Below, piece after piece: positions 8,145-17,403 of a DNA stretch of 64,000 nucleotides. The stretch lies in contig CP003096.1 in the NCBI GenBank assembly GCA_000233775.1, forward strand, positions 558,001-622,000, written 5' to 3'. The notes below the pieces were generated by a model. That model had not been told where the DNA came from and ran no database searches. It saw only the letters and a list, made by a program, of their open reading frames with translations. The translations under genes were made by a program, and so were the position numbers. The stretch is from Thermovirga lienii DSM 17291. Its GTDB lineage: Bacteria; Synergistota; Synergistia; Synergistales; Thermovirgaceae. The stretch's first letter is position 1; every line of letters begins with the position of its first letter.

Positions 8145-9265
8145 GAGCCCTTATGCTGTTGAACGCTACGGGTACTGTGACGGCAAGGCTCTTCAAAGAA
8201 GTAGAAATGGCAAGCTCTAGAGAGCCCTTGGATCCCAGAGAGTTAATAGAGGAAGGGGAAAGTTTTTGGAGAAGAGTGGGCTTTTCCGAGGGGGCCGTTA
8301 GTTTTTTGAAGGTAGCCCTAAAGGAGAGTTGGGCGGAACGGGAACTGGAAAGATGCAGCGCCTTGGACGTTATGGTCATAACCTGGGGAAGTGACGAATA
8401 TCCAGCTCTTTTGGAGGATTTGGATGATCCACCTCTGGTGCTCTACGTTATAGGAGACAAACTGCCTTCTTTTGGCGTTGGAATAGTGGGAACCAGGCGT
8501 TGCACCAGCTACGGCAGCAGGGTCGCAGGCTTGATATCCGAAAATGTGGCTTCCTTGGGAATGGACGTTATAAGCGGCGGTGCTTTGGGAATAGATAGCG
8601 CTGCTCACAAAGGTTGTATGAGCGCAGGTGGTAAGACGATCGCCGTTTTGGGGACCGGAGTGGATGTGGTTTATCCTTCGAGCAACAGGTGGCTTTTCGA
8701 GGAAATAAAGGAAAGTGGATCTTTGGTGAGCGAGTACCCTTTGGGAACCAAGGCGAGACAGTGGACCTTTCCAAGAAGAAACCGCATCATTGCCGGGTTG
8801 TCGGAGAAATTGGTGGTGGTCGAGGCCCCAGTAAAAAGCGGTGCAATGATAACTGCAAGGGTGGCCATGGATTTGGGACGAGAGGTTTGGGCAGTGCCAG
8901 GTCGGATTACCGATGAAAGTTCAGGAGGTTCCAATTCCTTGATAGCAGATGGAGCCCATGTGCTTTACGACGTGTGTGCCTTCATGGAGAGTTTCAGGGG
9001 GCATCAACTGTTTTTGAAAGGATTGGACCTGGGGGTGTCCAAAAAACAGAGCCTGCCAAATCTTTCGGAAAAGCAAATGGAAATTTACGAATTTTTGTGC
9101 AAATATGGGGAGCAAACGGTTGACAACATAGCTGTCGGCTGTAAAATGGACGCCGCCCAAGTTTTACAGGAGTTAGGTTATTTGAGCATCGAAGAATTGG
9201 TTTTTCCATCAGGTCCAGGGCGGTGGAGCGCCATCCCGAAGGGAACTTGGACTGAAAAAAGATAG
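8132..9265 (+). CDS. dprA: DNA-processing protein DprA
   Basis: A 377-residue protein that loads RecA onto incoming single-stranded DNA. The Rossmann-like core contains GIVGTRRCTSYG, SGGALGIDSAAHKG, VLGTGVDVVYP and FPRRNRIIAGLS, all standard DprA motifs. An N-terminal SAM-like helical region and a C-terminal winged-helix-like part flank it. It starts at GTG 8132 inside the comM end. With comM and the prepilin-like gene it suggests natural competence may be possible, but the uptake machinery itself is not in the window. Confidence 0.93.
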   Translation: MDKLRALMLLNATGTVTARLFKEVEMASSREPLDPRELIEEGESFWRRVGFSEGAVSFLKVALKESWAERELERCSALDVMVITWGSDEYPALLEDLDDPPLVLYVIGDKLPSFGVGIVGTRRCTSYGSRVAGLISENVASLGMDVISGGALGIDSAAHKGCMSAGGKTIAVLGTGVDVVYPSSNRWLFEEIKESGSLVSEYPLGTKARQWTFPRRNRIIAGLSEKLVVVEAPVKSGAMITARVAMDLGREVWAVPGRITDESSGGSNSLIADGAHVLYDVCAFMESFRGHQLFLKGLDLGVSKKQSLPNLSEKQMEIYEFLCKYGEQTVDNIAVGCKMDAAQVLQELGYLSIEELVFPSGPGRWSAIPKGTWTEKR

Positions 9266-9281
9266 GATAAGGAGAAGGAGC

Positions 9282-9551
9282 ATGGCGGTTAGGTTTATAA
9301 ATGAACACGAAAGACGATTTTTCACGGAAGAGGCATTGAGTTTGGCTTATAGCATGTTCGCGGAGAAACTGTTTCCCGATCACATTGTGGAGGCGGTTAT
9401 GACCGAAGCAGTGAGATGGGGGTGCGACGGATACACTGTGGATGAGGCTCTTTTGTCCTCCATATTGTGGGCTATTTGCGAAAAGCCGTCTAGAGGGATG
9501 GATGTTCAAGGTGTTTTGGGTCATAACAGTAATAAGATCCGCCTTTCGTGA
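9282..9551 (+). CDS. Short Smg/DUF494-like protein
   Basis: An 89-residue acidic helical protein. The segment NEHERRFFTEEA followed by a hydrophobic, D/E-bounded helical region and LLSSILWAICEKP resembles the C-terminal half of DUF494 (Smg) proteins. Its place between dprA and topA is exactly where smg lies in proteobacteria (smf-smg-topA). At 89 residues it is shorter than usual Smg (about 150). The function of the family is unknown. The stop abuts the TTG of topA (TGA then TTG). The family call rests mainly on synteny and is moderate. Confidence 0.55.
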   Translation: MAVRFINEHERRFFTEEALSLAYSMFAEKLFPDHIVEAVMTEAVRWGCDGYTVDEALLSSILWAICEKPSRGMDVQGVLGHNSNKIRLS

Positions 9552-11714
9552 TTGGGGGTTTTGTTTGTGGCTGTGAAAAAGGCTAAAAATAGCAAGGCGA
9601 GTAAGAAAAAGACTTTGGTGATCGTGGAGTCACCTTCCAAGGCCAAGACCCTTACAAAGCTTCTGGGCAGAGGCTATGAGGTGAAAGCCAGTGTAGGACA
9701 CGTTCGAGACCTGCCCAAGAGCAGGCTCGCTGTGGACATAGAGAACAACTTTCAACCCGATTACATAGTGGTGAGAGGCAAGGGCCAAGTCGTCAAGGAG
9801 CTCAAGAAGAAAGCATCGGAGAGTTCAAGAGTCATTTTGGCTTCGGACCCTGACAGGGAAGGAGAAGCCATAGCGTGGCATTTGGCTGAGATACTTGGCA
9901 TATCCGCGGAAAGTCCCTGCAGGATGAGGATGTACGAGATAACCCCTAAGGGCGTCAAAGAAGCGCTGGGAGGTTTGGGACCTATAGATATGAACAAGGT
10001 GTATGCCCAGCAGGCCAGGCGAATAATGGACAGGCTGGTGGGTTACTCCATAAGCCCCATTTTGTGGAGGAAGATAAAGTGGGGCCTTTCGGCAGGAAGG
10101 GTTCAGTCTGCTGCACTGAAGATCGTGTGCGACAGGGAAAGGGCTATAGAGGATTTCGTCCCGCAGGAATACTGGAATATATCCGTAGAGGCTCAAAAAG
10201 AAAATGGCGCTTTGTACAACCTCCGAGTGGAGAAAAGGGGAGGCAAGACCTTATTAAAGGATGGAAAGACTCTACTCATAGATAGCGAAAAGGTCGCCGA
10301 TGAGATCATAGAAGTTATCGTTTCTAATCCTCTAGTCGTTAAGGATTTTACTTCCAAAGAGGGTGAAAGGAAGCCCCCTGCGCCTTTCAAGACCAGTACA
10401 CTTCAACAGGAGGCGGCAAGGAGACTTAAATTTTCGCCTCGAAAGACCATGTCCATAGCTCAGGAGCTGTACGAAGGCGTGGAGATCCCCGGAAGGGGAG
10501 TTATGGGTCTTATAACCTACATGAGGACCGATAGCTTGAGAATATCCCCCATTGCTATAGAGGAAGTTCGTTCTCTAATATCTCAAACGTTCGGTCAAAG
10601 CTATTTGCCTAAGAAGCCCAATAGCTTTGAAAGCAAGGTGCGGTCTCAGGATGCCCACGAGGCTATAAGGCCGACGGACGTAACCCTTACGCCCGAACAG
10701 GCAAAGCAGTACCTTTCGCGAGACCAATATAGGCTTTACGAGCTGATTTGGAAGCGCTTCGTGGCCTCGCAGATGAGCCCTTCGATCGTCGCCAGGGTTA
10801 CATTGGAGGCCGAAGCGAAGGACATAGGTTTGAAGCAGTCAGGAGTAAGGGTGCTCTTCGATGGGTGGAGCAAGGTTTGGCCATCGGATTTGCAGGAGGA
10901 GATCGTGCCGGAGGCTGTCCCGGGTGAAGAACTTTCCGTCACAAACATAAACAAAGAACAGAAGTTCACAAATCCACCATCAAGATATACGGAAAGTGGA
11001 CTGATAAAGGTTCTAGAGGATAAGGGTATAGGGCGTCCTTCTACTTATGCCACCATATTGCAGACTTTGAGCGACAGGCGCTACGTGGGTAAGGATGAAG
11101 AGAAGAAGTTGAAGCCAACGGAGTTGGGCAAATTGGTCAATGGATTCCTTGAAGAGTATTTCCCTGAGATAGTGGATGTAGGATTCACTGCGAAGATGGA
11201 AGAGGAGCTAGATGAGGTTGAGAGCGCTGAGAGAAAATGGGATCAAGTGGTAGGGGAGTTCTGGGCAGCCTTTGAGCCCACACTGCGCTCTGCAGAGGAG
11301 AACGCTGAGAAACTTGCTGCCCCTCAGGGAGAACCGATAGGTGAGAATTGTCCACTATGCGGGGCTCCCCTGGTCAAGAGGTTCAGTCGATACGGCGAGT
11401 TCATAGGTTGTTCTGCTTTCTCCGACCCTGAAAAGAAGTGCACGTACAGTCGTCCCATAGTTGACAAGATAGGAGTGACTTGCCCCAAGTGCGGCAAAGG
11501 AGACGTGGTCAGGCGTAGGGGCAAGAGAGGCAGGACCTTTTATGGGTGTTCCAGGTATCCCGAGTGCGATTACGCATCGTGGTATGAACCCACCGAGGAG
11601 CGCTGCCCCCAGTGTGGAGGAGTCGTGGTTCTGAAAGGAGCCAAAAGGAACAAGGTCTGTTCGGTATGTGATTGGAAAGAGGGTAAGAAGGATGATGGCC
11701 CCAATGAAGAATGA
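9552..11714 (+). CDS. topA: DNA topoisomerase I
   Basis: A 720-residue type IA topoisomerase that relaxes negative supercoils. The TOPRIM domain is N-terminal (VIVESPSKAKTL; SDPDREGEAIAWH). The catalytic tyrosine is in LITYMRTDSLRIS, and the RPSTYATI and YTESGLIKVLE motifs follow. The C-terminus has three cysteine clusters (CPLCGAPL, CPKCGKGD, CPQCGGVV) expected to bind zinc, in the order seen in Bacillus TopA. The TTG at 9552 directly follows the upstream stop; the GTG at 9567 is an alternative with a better placed G-rich site. It overlaps trmFO. Confidence 0.96.
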   Translation: MGVLFVAVKKAKNSKASKKKTLVIVESPSKAKTLTKLLGRGYEVKASVGHVRDLPKSRLAVDIENNFQPDYIVVRGKGQVVKELKKKASESSRVILASDPDREGEAIAWHLAEILGISAESPCRMRMYEITPKGVKEALGGLGPIDMNKVYAQQARRIMDRLVGYSISPILWRKIKWGLSAGRVQSAALKIVCDRERAIEDFVPQEYWNISVEAQKENGALYNLRVEKRGGKTLLKDGKTLLIDSEKVADEIIEVIVSNPLVVKDFTSKEGERKPPAPFKTSTLQQEAARRLKFSPRKTMSIAQELYEGVEIPGRGVMGLITYMRTDSLRISPIAIEEVRSLISQTFGQSYLPKKPNSFESKVRSQDAHEAIRPTDVTLTPEQAKQYLSRDQYRLYELIWKRFVASQMSPSIVARVTLEAEAKDIGLKQSGVRVLFDGWSKVWPSDLQEEIVPEAVPGEELSVTNINKEQKFTNPPSRYTESGLIKVLEDKGIGRPSTYATILQTLSDRRYVGKDEEKKLKPTELGKLVNGFLEEYFPEIVDVGFTAKMEEELDEVESAERKWDQVVGEFWAAFEPTLRSAEENAEKLAAPQGEPIGENCPLCGAPLVKRFSRYGEFIGCSAFSDPEKKCTYSRPIVDKIGVTCPKCGKGDVVRRRGKRGRTFYGCSRYPECDYASWYEPTEERCPQCGGVVVLKGAKRNKVCSVCDWKEGKKDDGPNEE

Positions 11715-13050
11715 TTTGAGAAGTGTACCTGAAGTTACGGTCGTAGGAGCCGGCCTTGCTGGGAGTGAGGCCGCATGGCAGCTTGCTCTGCGGGGTGTGA
11801 GAGTAAAGCTCTTTGAGATGCGTCCTCGAAAATACACTCCAGCCCACACCACCGACAAGTTCGCGGAGTTGGTGTGCAGCAACTCCCTGGGCTCCAACGT
11901 GGAAGATACCCCTGCTGGAATACTAAAGAACGAGTTGAGAAGATTCAAAAGCCTGGTAATGCAGTGTGCTGACGAGCACGCAGTCCCTGCTGGGAGGGCC
12001 CTTGCTGTAGATAGAGAGTCGTTCTCCCAATGTGTGACCGAAAAATTGAGGTCTCACCCCATGATAGAGATAAACTGCAAGGAAGTAGAGGATCTTCCTG
12101 ATGGATTAGCGATAGTGGCTACGGGGCCGCTGACTAGCGAGAGTTTGGCCAGCAGATTGAAAGAAGTGGTAGGAGAGGATTTCTTATATTTTTTTGATGC
12201 AGTAGCTCCTATAGTAACGGCCGAATCCATAGATATGTCCAAGGCTTATAGGGCAAGCCGCTACGGGAAGGGGGAGGACTACATCAACTGCCCACTGACG
12301 GAGGAGGAGTACTACGCTTTTTGGGAGGAACTGGTCTCAGCTGAGCGAATACCCCTGAAGGATTTCGAGAGGGATGGCAAGTTTTTCGAAGGGTGCATGC
12401 CCGTGGAAGTGTTGGCCCAAAGAGGCAAGGACACCCTGCGTTATGGACCTATGAGACCTGTGGGACTGGAAGACCCTAAGGATGGTAAGATGCCTTTTGC
12501 TGTAGTGCAGCTTCGGCAGGAGAACAAGGCGGGTACCATGTACAACTTGGTGGGTTTTCAGACCAACCTGAAGTGGAAGGAGCAAGAGAGGGTCTTACGG
12601 ATGATTCCAGCCCTCAAGAATGCAGAGTTCGTCCGTTTTGGAGTGATGCACCGCAATATATATGTGAACGCTCCCAAGGTGTTGGATGGACACCTTAGGT
12701 TGAAGGCAAGAAGCAATATATACCTCGCTGGCCAGATCACAGGCGTCGAAGGATACGTGGAGAGTACTGCCATGGGATTGGTGGCTGGGATAAATGCTGC
12801 ATGCCAAGCTCGTGGCCTGAGCCTTCCCCTTTGGCCCATGGAGACGGCAATAGGTTCCCTAATGAACCACCTTTCAGAGGAGAGGCCTCACGGCTTTCAG
12901 CCCATGAACATGAACCTCGGTCTTTTCCCTCCTTTGGGAGAACGAATAAAAGACCGATCCCAGAGACTGGCAAGGCATGCCGAGAGGGCAAAAAGGGCGT
13001 TGGAGGCCTTCTTGGCGGAGAACAAAATGCTTGTAATTGAAAAAGACTAA
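11704..13050 (+). CDS. trmFO: tRNA (uracil-54) methyltransferase TrmFO, folate/FAD-dependent
   Basis: About 448 residues. The FAD-binding GxGxxG is at the N-terminus (VVGAGLAGSEAAW), followed by the family's FEMRP and FAELVCSNSLGS. The second conserved part is GQITGVEGYVESTAMGLVAG. It uses methylene-tetrahydrofolate to make ribothymidine at position 54 of tRNA, and occurs in bacteria lacking TrmA. The start is taken as ATG 11704 because AAGAAGGA lies 11 bases before; ATG 11692 or 11695 are possible. It overlaps the topA stop, as in the Bacillus topA-trmFO pair. Confidence 0.94.
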   Translation: MKNDLRSVPEVTVVGAGLAGSEAAWQLALRGVRVKLFEMRPRKYTPAHTTDKFAELVCSNSLGSNVEDTPAGILKNELRRFKSLVMQCADEHAVPAGRALAVDRESFSQCVTEKLRSHPMIEINCKEVEDLPDGLAIVATGPLTSESLASRLKEVVGEDFLYFFDAVAPIVTAESIDMSKAYRASRYGKGEDYINCPLTEEEYYAFWEELVSAERIPLKDFERDGKFFEGCMPVEVLAQRGKDTLRYGPMRPVGLEDPKDGKMPFAVVQLRQENKAGTMYNLVGFQTNLKWKEQERVLRMIPALKNAEFVRFGVMHRNIYVNAPKVLDGHLRLKARSNIYLAGQITGVEGYVESTAMGLVAGINAACQARGLSLPLWPMETAIGSLMNHLSEERPHGFQPMNMNLGLFPPLGERIKDRSQRLARHAERAKRALEAFLAENKMLVIEKD

Positions 13051-13069
13051 AAATTCTCCATATAAAATA

Positions 13070-13113
13070 TTTATACAGAAAATTGTGCTTTTTCCCCCAC
13101 AAAATGCTACAAT
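13070..13113 (+). promoter_or_regulatory. Putative promoter of xerC-hslVU-codY
   Basis: TTGTGC (13083-13088) and TACAAT (13108-13113) are separated by 19 bases, with the -10 touching the first ATG of xerC. A later ATG (13120 or 13126) is therefore the more likely start. An imperfect CodY-box-like sequence (13070-13084, four mismatches to AATTTTCTGAAAATT) overlaps the -35. Weak evidence. Confidence 0.3.
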
Positions 13114-14016
13114 ATGTTCATGTCAATGAAGATAGAGGAAGCAGTAGATTTATATTTGGACTGGCTTAAGTATGGTCGTGGGAAGTCCGAGAACACTACG
13201 GTAAACTACGCTGTAGACCTGTGTCAGTTCTCCGACTACCTTGCGTCTCAGGGAGTGGAAGACGTGGAATCCATAAGTTCTGGCCACGTCAGGGCTTTCC
13301 TGAGGGATGTAGTCGGCTTTGGCTACGCCCGGACCTCCGCAGCCAGGAAGCTCTCTGCCATAAAGGGTTGGACTGCCTTTTTGAAGGAGAGGGGGCTTGT
13401 TGCTTCCGATGTGGCGGCCAGGCTGAAAGGCCCCAGGATCCCCAAGAGGCTTCCCCGGGCTTTGCCTTACGATGACGTGGTCAAGCTGATAGAGGAGGGG
13501 CCCAGGGGGGACAATGCCTCAAGAGACAGGGCGGTTTTGGAACTCCTTTACGGGTGCGGCCTTAGGATAGCTGAGGCAGCCGTTTTGAGGTGGGACCAGG
13601 TGGACCTGGAGGAAAGATGGATAAGGGTCGTCGGTAAAGGTGACAAAGAGAGGATCGTGCCTTTGGGCCGTTATGCCGTCAATGCGTTGAAAGAATGGAG
13701 AGCACAAAGGAGATCCTCTGATGTATATGTCTTTCCTGGTGAGAAGGGAGGCCCTATAACGGTTCGAACTTTGCGCAGGATAGTCGTGAGGTGTGCAAGA
13801 AACGTTGGCTTAAGCGGTGTTACTCCTCATGCCTTGAGGCATAGCTTCGCGACCCATATGTTGGAACGGGGTGCCAACCTCAGGGTTTTGCAGGAACTTT
13901 TGGGACATGAAAGCTTGTTGACCACTCAGCGGTACTTGAAGGTGACCGCTGAGCAGCTGAAACAAAGCTATATAAAGGCCCATCCCAGGGCGGTGTTCGG
14001 AGGGAAAGATGTTTAA
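13114..14016 (+). CDS. xerC: Tyrosine recombinase XerC/CodV
   Basis: A 300-residue site-specific recombinase with an N-terminal SAM-like DNA-binding domain and a C-terminal catalytic domain. The catalytic set is visible: Arg in YGCGLRIAE, Lys in GKGDKER, His-Arg in [12 protein letters not shown], His in LLGHES and the nucleophile Tyr in TQRYLKV. It resolves chromosome dimers at dif with a partner. Three ATG codons (13114, 13120, 13126) are in frame and none has a clear ribosome-binding site. It overlaps hslV by eight bases, the same arrangement as codV-clpQ in Bacillus. Confidence 0.93.
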   Translation: MFMSMKIEEAVDLYLDWLKYGRGKSENTTVNYAVDLCQFSDYLASQGVEDVESISSGHVRAFLRDVVGFGYARTSAARKLSAIKGWTAFLKERGLVASDVAARLKGPRIPKRLPRALPYDDVVKLIEEGPRGDNASRDRAVLELLYGCGLRIAEAAVLRWDQVDLEERWIRVVGKGDKERIVPLGRYAVNALKEWRAQRRSSDVYVFPGEKGGPITVRTLRRIVVRCARNVGLSGVTPHALRHSFATHMLERGANLRVLQELLGHESLLTTQRYLKVTAEQLKQSYIKAHPRAVFGGKDV

Positions 14017-14542
14017 GGGAACTACTATTTTGTGTGTCAGAAAGAACGGCAAGGTGGCCATGGTTGGAGATGGCCAGGTCACTTTGGGCAGTCAGGTAGT
14101 GAAGGCCAGCGCCAAGAAGGTAAGGCGGCTGTACAACGATAAGGTTCTATGCGGTTTCGCCGGTGCTACGGCGGATGCCATGACCTTGCTGGAGCGTTTT
14201 GAGAGACAGCTCGACGAGCAGTCAGGCAACCTGATGAGGGCTGCAGTGGCCTTGGTCAGGGATTGGAGAACCGATAAGGTTTTAAGAAGGCTTGAAGCCA
14301 TGATGCTGGTTGCCGATATCAACCAGACCCTGCTTTTGTCCGGAACTGGAGACATCCTGGAACCTGAGGGAGATGCTTCCTCTATAGGTTCGGGAGCAGG
14401 TTATGCCTTGGCTGCAGCCAGGGCGTTTATAGATGCGGGTCTTACGGATGCCGAGTTGATAGCTCGAAAGTCCTTGGAGATAGCCGCGGGAATATGTATT
14501 TACACCAATAGCGTATTGACTGTGGAGGTGCTTGAGTCTTGA
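14009..14542 (+). CDS. hslV: HslV/ClpQ peptidase subunit
   Basis: A 177-residue proteasome-like peptidase, active as a dodecamer with HslU. The N-terminus is MFKG followed by [10 protein letters not shown]. The first threonine after the four-residue propeptide is the expected catalytic residue, and GDGQVTLG is the signature. A short propeptide of this kind is common outside Enterobacteria and Bacillus. It overlaps xerC upstream, and its stop overlaps the TTG start of hslU. Confidence 0.95.
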   Translation: MFKGTTILCVRKNGKVAMVGDGQVTLGSQVVKASAKKVRRLYNDKVLCGFAGATADAMTLLERFERQLDEQSGNLMRAAVALVRDWRTDKVLRRLEAMMLVADINQTLLLSGTGDILEPEGDASSIGSGAGYALAAARAFIDAGLTDAELIARKSLEIAAGICIYTNSVLTVEVLES

Positions 14543-15945
14543 ATTTTTACAACGAGGAGGCTTTGACTCCCCGTAAGATAGTAGAATACCTTGGAAAGTA
14601 TATTGTAGGACAGGAGAAGGCCAAAAGGGCGGTTGCCATAGCCTTGAGAAACAGGATGCGCAGAAAGAAGTTGCCCCAAGAGATGGCCAAGGAGATAACT
14701 CCTAAGAACATCCTCATGGTGGGACCCACAGGAGTCGGAAAGACGGAGATAGCCAGGAGGCTTTCGCAGCTCGTAAACGCCCCCTTTGTAAAGGTCGAGG
14801 CCACCAAGTACACCGAAGTGGGCTACGTGGGGCGAGATGTGGAGTCCATGGTTCGGGACCTGGTGGAAAGGGCTTACCACATGGTTAAGGAGAAGCACTT
14901 GCAAGAGGTGCAAGAGGAAGCCTCAAGAAGGGTTGAAGAGAGGTTGCTTGATGCCCTTCTGCCCAGGAAAAGGGTCCAGGAAAAGGTTACGAACATGGTG
15001 GAGTTCCTGTTGGGTCAAGGTGACTCTAATGAAAGGGAAGAAGAGACAGAAGATCCCAAGCGTCAGGCCACCAGGGAGAAGTTACGAAGGCTCCTTAGGG
15101 AGGGCAAACTGGACGCCAGGGAGATTGAAATCGAAGTAGTTGAATCTGCGCAGGTAGGTATACCCATCTTGGGGGCCCCAGGCATGGACGAGATGGGTAT
15201 AAACATTGGAGAGATGCTCAGCGGCCTGTTTCCCAAAAAGAAGAAGAAGGTCACCATGACTGTTGCCGAAGCCAAGCGGGTGTTACAGGCCGAGGAGGCG
15301 GAGAAGCTCATAGACCACGAGGCAGTGTCTAAGGAGGCGGTCAGAAAGGCTCAGGAGGAAGGGATAATATTCATCGACGAACTGGACAAGGTAGCCTCTG
15401 CATCGAGTTCCACCTCGGGGCCGGACGTGAGTCGAGAGGGAGTCCAAAGAGACCTTCTCCCTATCATCGAAGGTTGTACAGTCAACACAAAATACGGCCC
15501 CATACGTACAGATCATATTTTATTCATAGGTGCAGGGGCCTTCCACAAGGTAAAACCCTCTGATCTGGTTCCGGAGCTTCAGGGTAGGCTGCCTCTAAGG
15601 GTTGAACTTGATCCTCTCACGGAGAATGACCTTGCAAGGATCCTTGTGGAACCCGAGAACAGCCTTTTAAAGCAGTATAAGGCCTTATTGGAGACCGAAG
15701 GGGTAGAGCTGGTCTTCACGGAGGATGGGGTGGCGGAGATAGCTTCGATAGCCGCAAGAATGAATATTGAGATGGAAAATATAGGAGCGAGAAGGCTGCA
15801 CACCATAATGGAGGCCCTTTTGGAGGATATACAGTTTGAAGCTCCCGAGCGGAAAGGCGAAGTTATAACGGTGGATGCCAAGATGGTCAGGGAGAAACTC
15901 CATGATGTAGTGGCCGACACAGATTTAAGGAAGTATCTTTTGTAA
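14539..15945 (+). CDS. hslU: HslU/ClpY ATPase subunit
   Basis: A 468-residue AAA+ unfoldase that feeds HslV. Family motifs in order: [16 protein letters not shown], Walker [33 protein letters not shown], a middle I-domain (about residues 110-240), Walker [12 protein letters not shown], and C-terminal sensor 2 and [19 protein letters not shown]. The TTG start overlaps the hslV stop (TTGA at 14539-14542). The C-terminus ends DLRKYLL, as expected for docking into HslV. Confidence 0.96.
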   Translation: MNFYNEEALTPRKIVEYLGKYIVGQEKAKRAVAIALRNRMRRKKLPQEMAKEITPKNILMVGPTGVGKTEIARRLSQLVNAPFVKVEATKYTEVGYVGRDVESMVRDLVERAYHMVKEKHLQEVQEEASRRVEERLLDALLPRKRVQEKVTNMVEFLLGQGDSNEREEETEDPKRQATREKLRRLLREGKLDAREIEIEVVESAQVGIPILGAPGMDEMGINIGEMLSGLFPKKKKKVTMTVAEAKRVLQAEEAEKLIDHEAVSKEAVRKAQEEGIIFIDELDKVASASSSTSGPDVSREGVQRDLLPIIEGCTVNTKYGPIRTDHILFIGAGAFHKVKPSDLVPELQGRLPLRVELDPLTENDLARILVEPENSLLKQYKALLETEGVELVFTEDGVAEIASIAARMNIEMENIGARRLHTIMEALLEDIQFEAPERKGEVITVDAKMVREKLHDVVADTDLRKYLL

Positions 15946-16019
15946 CTTAAATTGACCTAAAAGTACGCAACAGGTACTGCAATTCAAATAAACGAGATAT
16001 CTGGAGGGATAAGCTAGCT

Positions 16020-16850
16020 ATGAATACTCCTAAGGAACTTTACGAATCTAGAGCTAAGATCAAAGATCCTACTGCTATGCAGGATTTGCTGGAGAAAACC
16101 AGGATTGTGAACAAAGTGCTCCAAAACATGAAAGAGGCAAATTCACAGGAATTCCAAAAGTTGGCCAAGGTTCTGTGCGATCTTTCCACTGCCAACGTAT
16201 ATATGATAGATAGTAAGGGGAAGATCCTTGGATACGCCTGGGTAAGTGAATATGACTGCCCTATAATGACGGACCTTTTGAAAAATGGCTACATGCCGGA
16301 AGAGTACGTGGAGAGGCTCAACAGGTTCAACGAGTCGGTGCTCAACCACACGGATCATGGCCTTTGTGCTTATGCAGATCATCCTTGCAACAATTCAAAC
16401 AAGCATGTAGTTTATGTTCCCATTTATGGAGGAGGGGAACGTCTGGGGACTTTGATATTGGCTCGCTTTGGGTACCCCTTCGACACCAGGGACCTGGTGC
16501 TAAGCGAATATCTGTCCACCGTCGTAGGGATCGAGATCCTCAATGCAAAAGCCAGAGAGATAGAGGAAAGGGCAAGGGAGAGGCTTATAGTCCAAATGGC
16601 CATGCGAGCTTTGTCTTACTCTGAGGTGGAGTCGGTCAGGCACATAATTTCGGAGCTAGGTTCCTCGGAGGGTGTCGTTGTGGCCAGTAAGGTTGCAGAC
16701 AAGGCTGGAGTTACAAGAAGCGTCATCGTCAACGCCCTGCGAAAGCTTGAGAGTGCTGGAATCATAGAGAGCCGAAGCCTGGGCATGAAAGGGACATACA
16801 TAAAGATATTGAGTCGACTTTTCATGGAGGAGTTGGGTTTTCAAGAGTAA
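16020..16850 (+). CDS. codY: GTP-sensing transcriptional regulator CodY
   Basis: A 276-residue protein closely matching CodY. An N-terminal GAF domain (about 1-160) senses branched-chain amino acids. The C-terminal winged-helix contains ASKVADKAGVTRSVIVNAL and ESAGIIESRSLGMKGTYIK, nearly identical to the Bacillus DNA-binding region. CodY represses nutrient-scavenging genes when GTP and branched-chain amino acids are plentiful. It follows hslU after 74 bases, reproducing the Bacillus xerC-hslVU-codY operon. A Firmicutes-type regulator in a diderm with lipid A genes is notable. AGGGAT lies about 11 bases before ATG 16020. Confidence 0.95.
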   Translation: MNTPKELYESRAKIKDPTAMQDLLEKTRIVNKVLQNMKEANSQEFQKLAKVLCDLSTANVYMIDSKGKILGYAWVSEYDCPIMTDLLKNGYMPEEYVERLNRFNESVLNHTDHGLCAYADHPCNNSNKHVVYVPIYGGGERLGTLILARFGYPFDTRDLVLSEYLSTVVGIEILNAKAREIEERARERLIVQMAMRALSYSEVESVRHIISELGSSEGVVVASKVADKAGVTRSVIVNALRKLESAGIIESRSLGMKGTYIKILSRLFMEELGFQE

Positions 16851-16869
16851 TGACCTTGCAAGGTTAAGG

Positions 16870-16878
16870 TGTTATAAT
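16870..16878 (+). promoter_or_regulatory. Extended -10 promoter before the S1-domain gene
   Basis: TGTTATAAT is a perfect extended -10, 114 bases before the start of the S1 gene. No good -35 is visible, as is normal for extended -10 promoters. The roughly 105-nt leader has no assignable structure. Confidence 0.5.
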
Positions 16879-16992
16879 CATCATAATAACAAAGCAGTTC
16901 ATGGAGGTGGTTAGGGCGGAAACAGTGTTTTACGGTCCTTTCGGCTCTTATTAAATTGACAATTATTCAAAAAACGGAGGTATCTGAACTGC

Positions 16993-17403
16993 ATGATTCA
17001 ACAAGAAGCTCCCCATTCTGAGGCGCTTAAAATAGGGGATGTAGTGGAAGGAACGGTTGAGCAAATAGTACCCTACGGCGTGTTCGTGAGGCTTAATAAC
17101 GGCAAGCGAGCCATGATCCATATATCCGAGCTGTCCCGAGGGTATGTCAAGAAAGTTGAAGACGTGATGGAGCTCAATCAGAAGGTTAAGGCCAAGGTCA
17201 TCAAAATAGACGAACGAGGTCGCATAGACCTCTCCATCAAGAAGCTCCAAGAGGAGAATGCACGCCCGGTGAGGGCCACCTCACCGGCAGAGGATTTCGA
17301 GAAAAAGTTGGCGTCCTTCTTAAAAGCGAGCGAAGAGAAAATGATGGATCTGAGTAAAAAGACTAAAGATGGAAAAGGTAGCAGGAGTCGTGGCAAGAAA
17401 TAG
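16993..17403 (+). CDS. S1 RNA-binding domain protein (YugI/GSP13-like)
   Basis: A 136-residue protein with one S1 domain at residues about 14-80 (IGDVVEGTVEQIVPYGVFVRL, key residues G-x-V-x-G-x-V...YGVFV; then MIHISELS and VKAKVIKIDERGRIDLSIK). A lysine-rich, low-complexity tail (KKTKDGKGSRSRGKK) suits RNA or ribosome binding. It resembles general stress protein 13 and the poly-nucleotide phosphorylase S1 domain. GGAGG at 16976-16980 precedes the ATG by 12 bases. A terminator (17431-17461) follows. Confidence 0.85.
   Translation: MIQQEAPHSEALKIGDVVEGTVEQIVPYGVFVRLNNGKRAMIHISELSRGYVKKVEDVMELNQKVKAKVIKIDERGRIDLSIKKLQEENARPVRATSPAEDFEKKLASFLKASEEKMMDLSKKTKDGKGSRSRGKK

Noticed and set aside
12801-13040. 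79-codon + strand frame in trmFO
   Set aside because: It lies entirely in another frame of trmFO and has no supporting features.
16853-16864. CCTTGCAAGG as a codY terminator
   Set aside because: It is a short palindrome without loop or T-run; it more likely lies within the upstream region of the S1-gene promoter.
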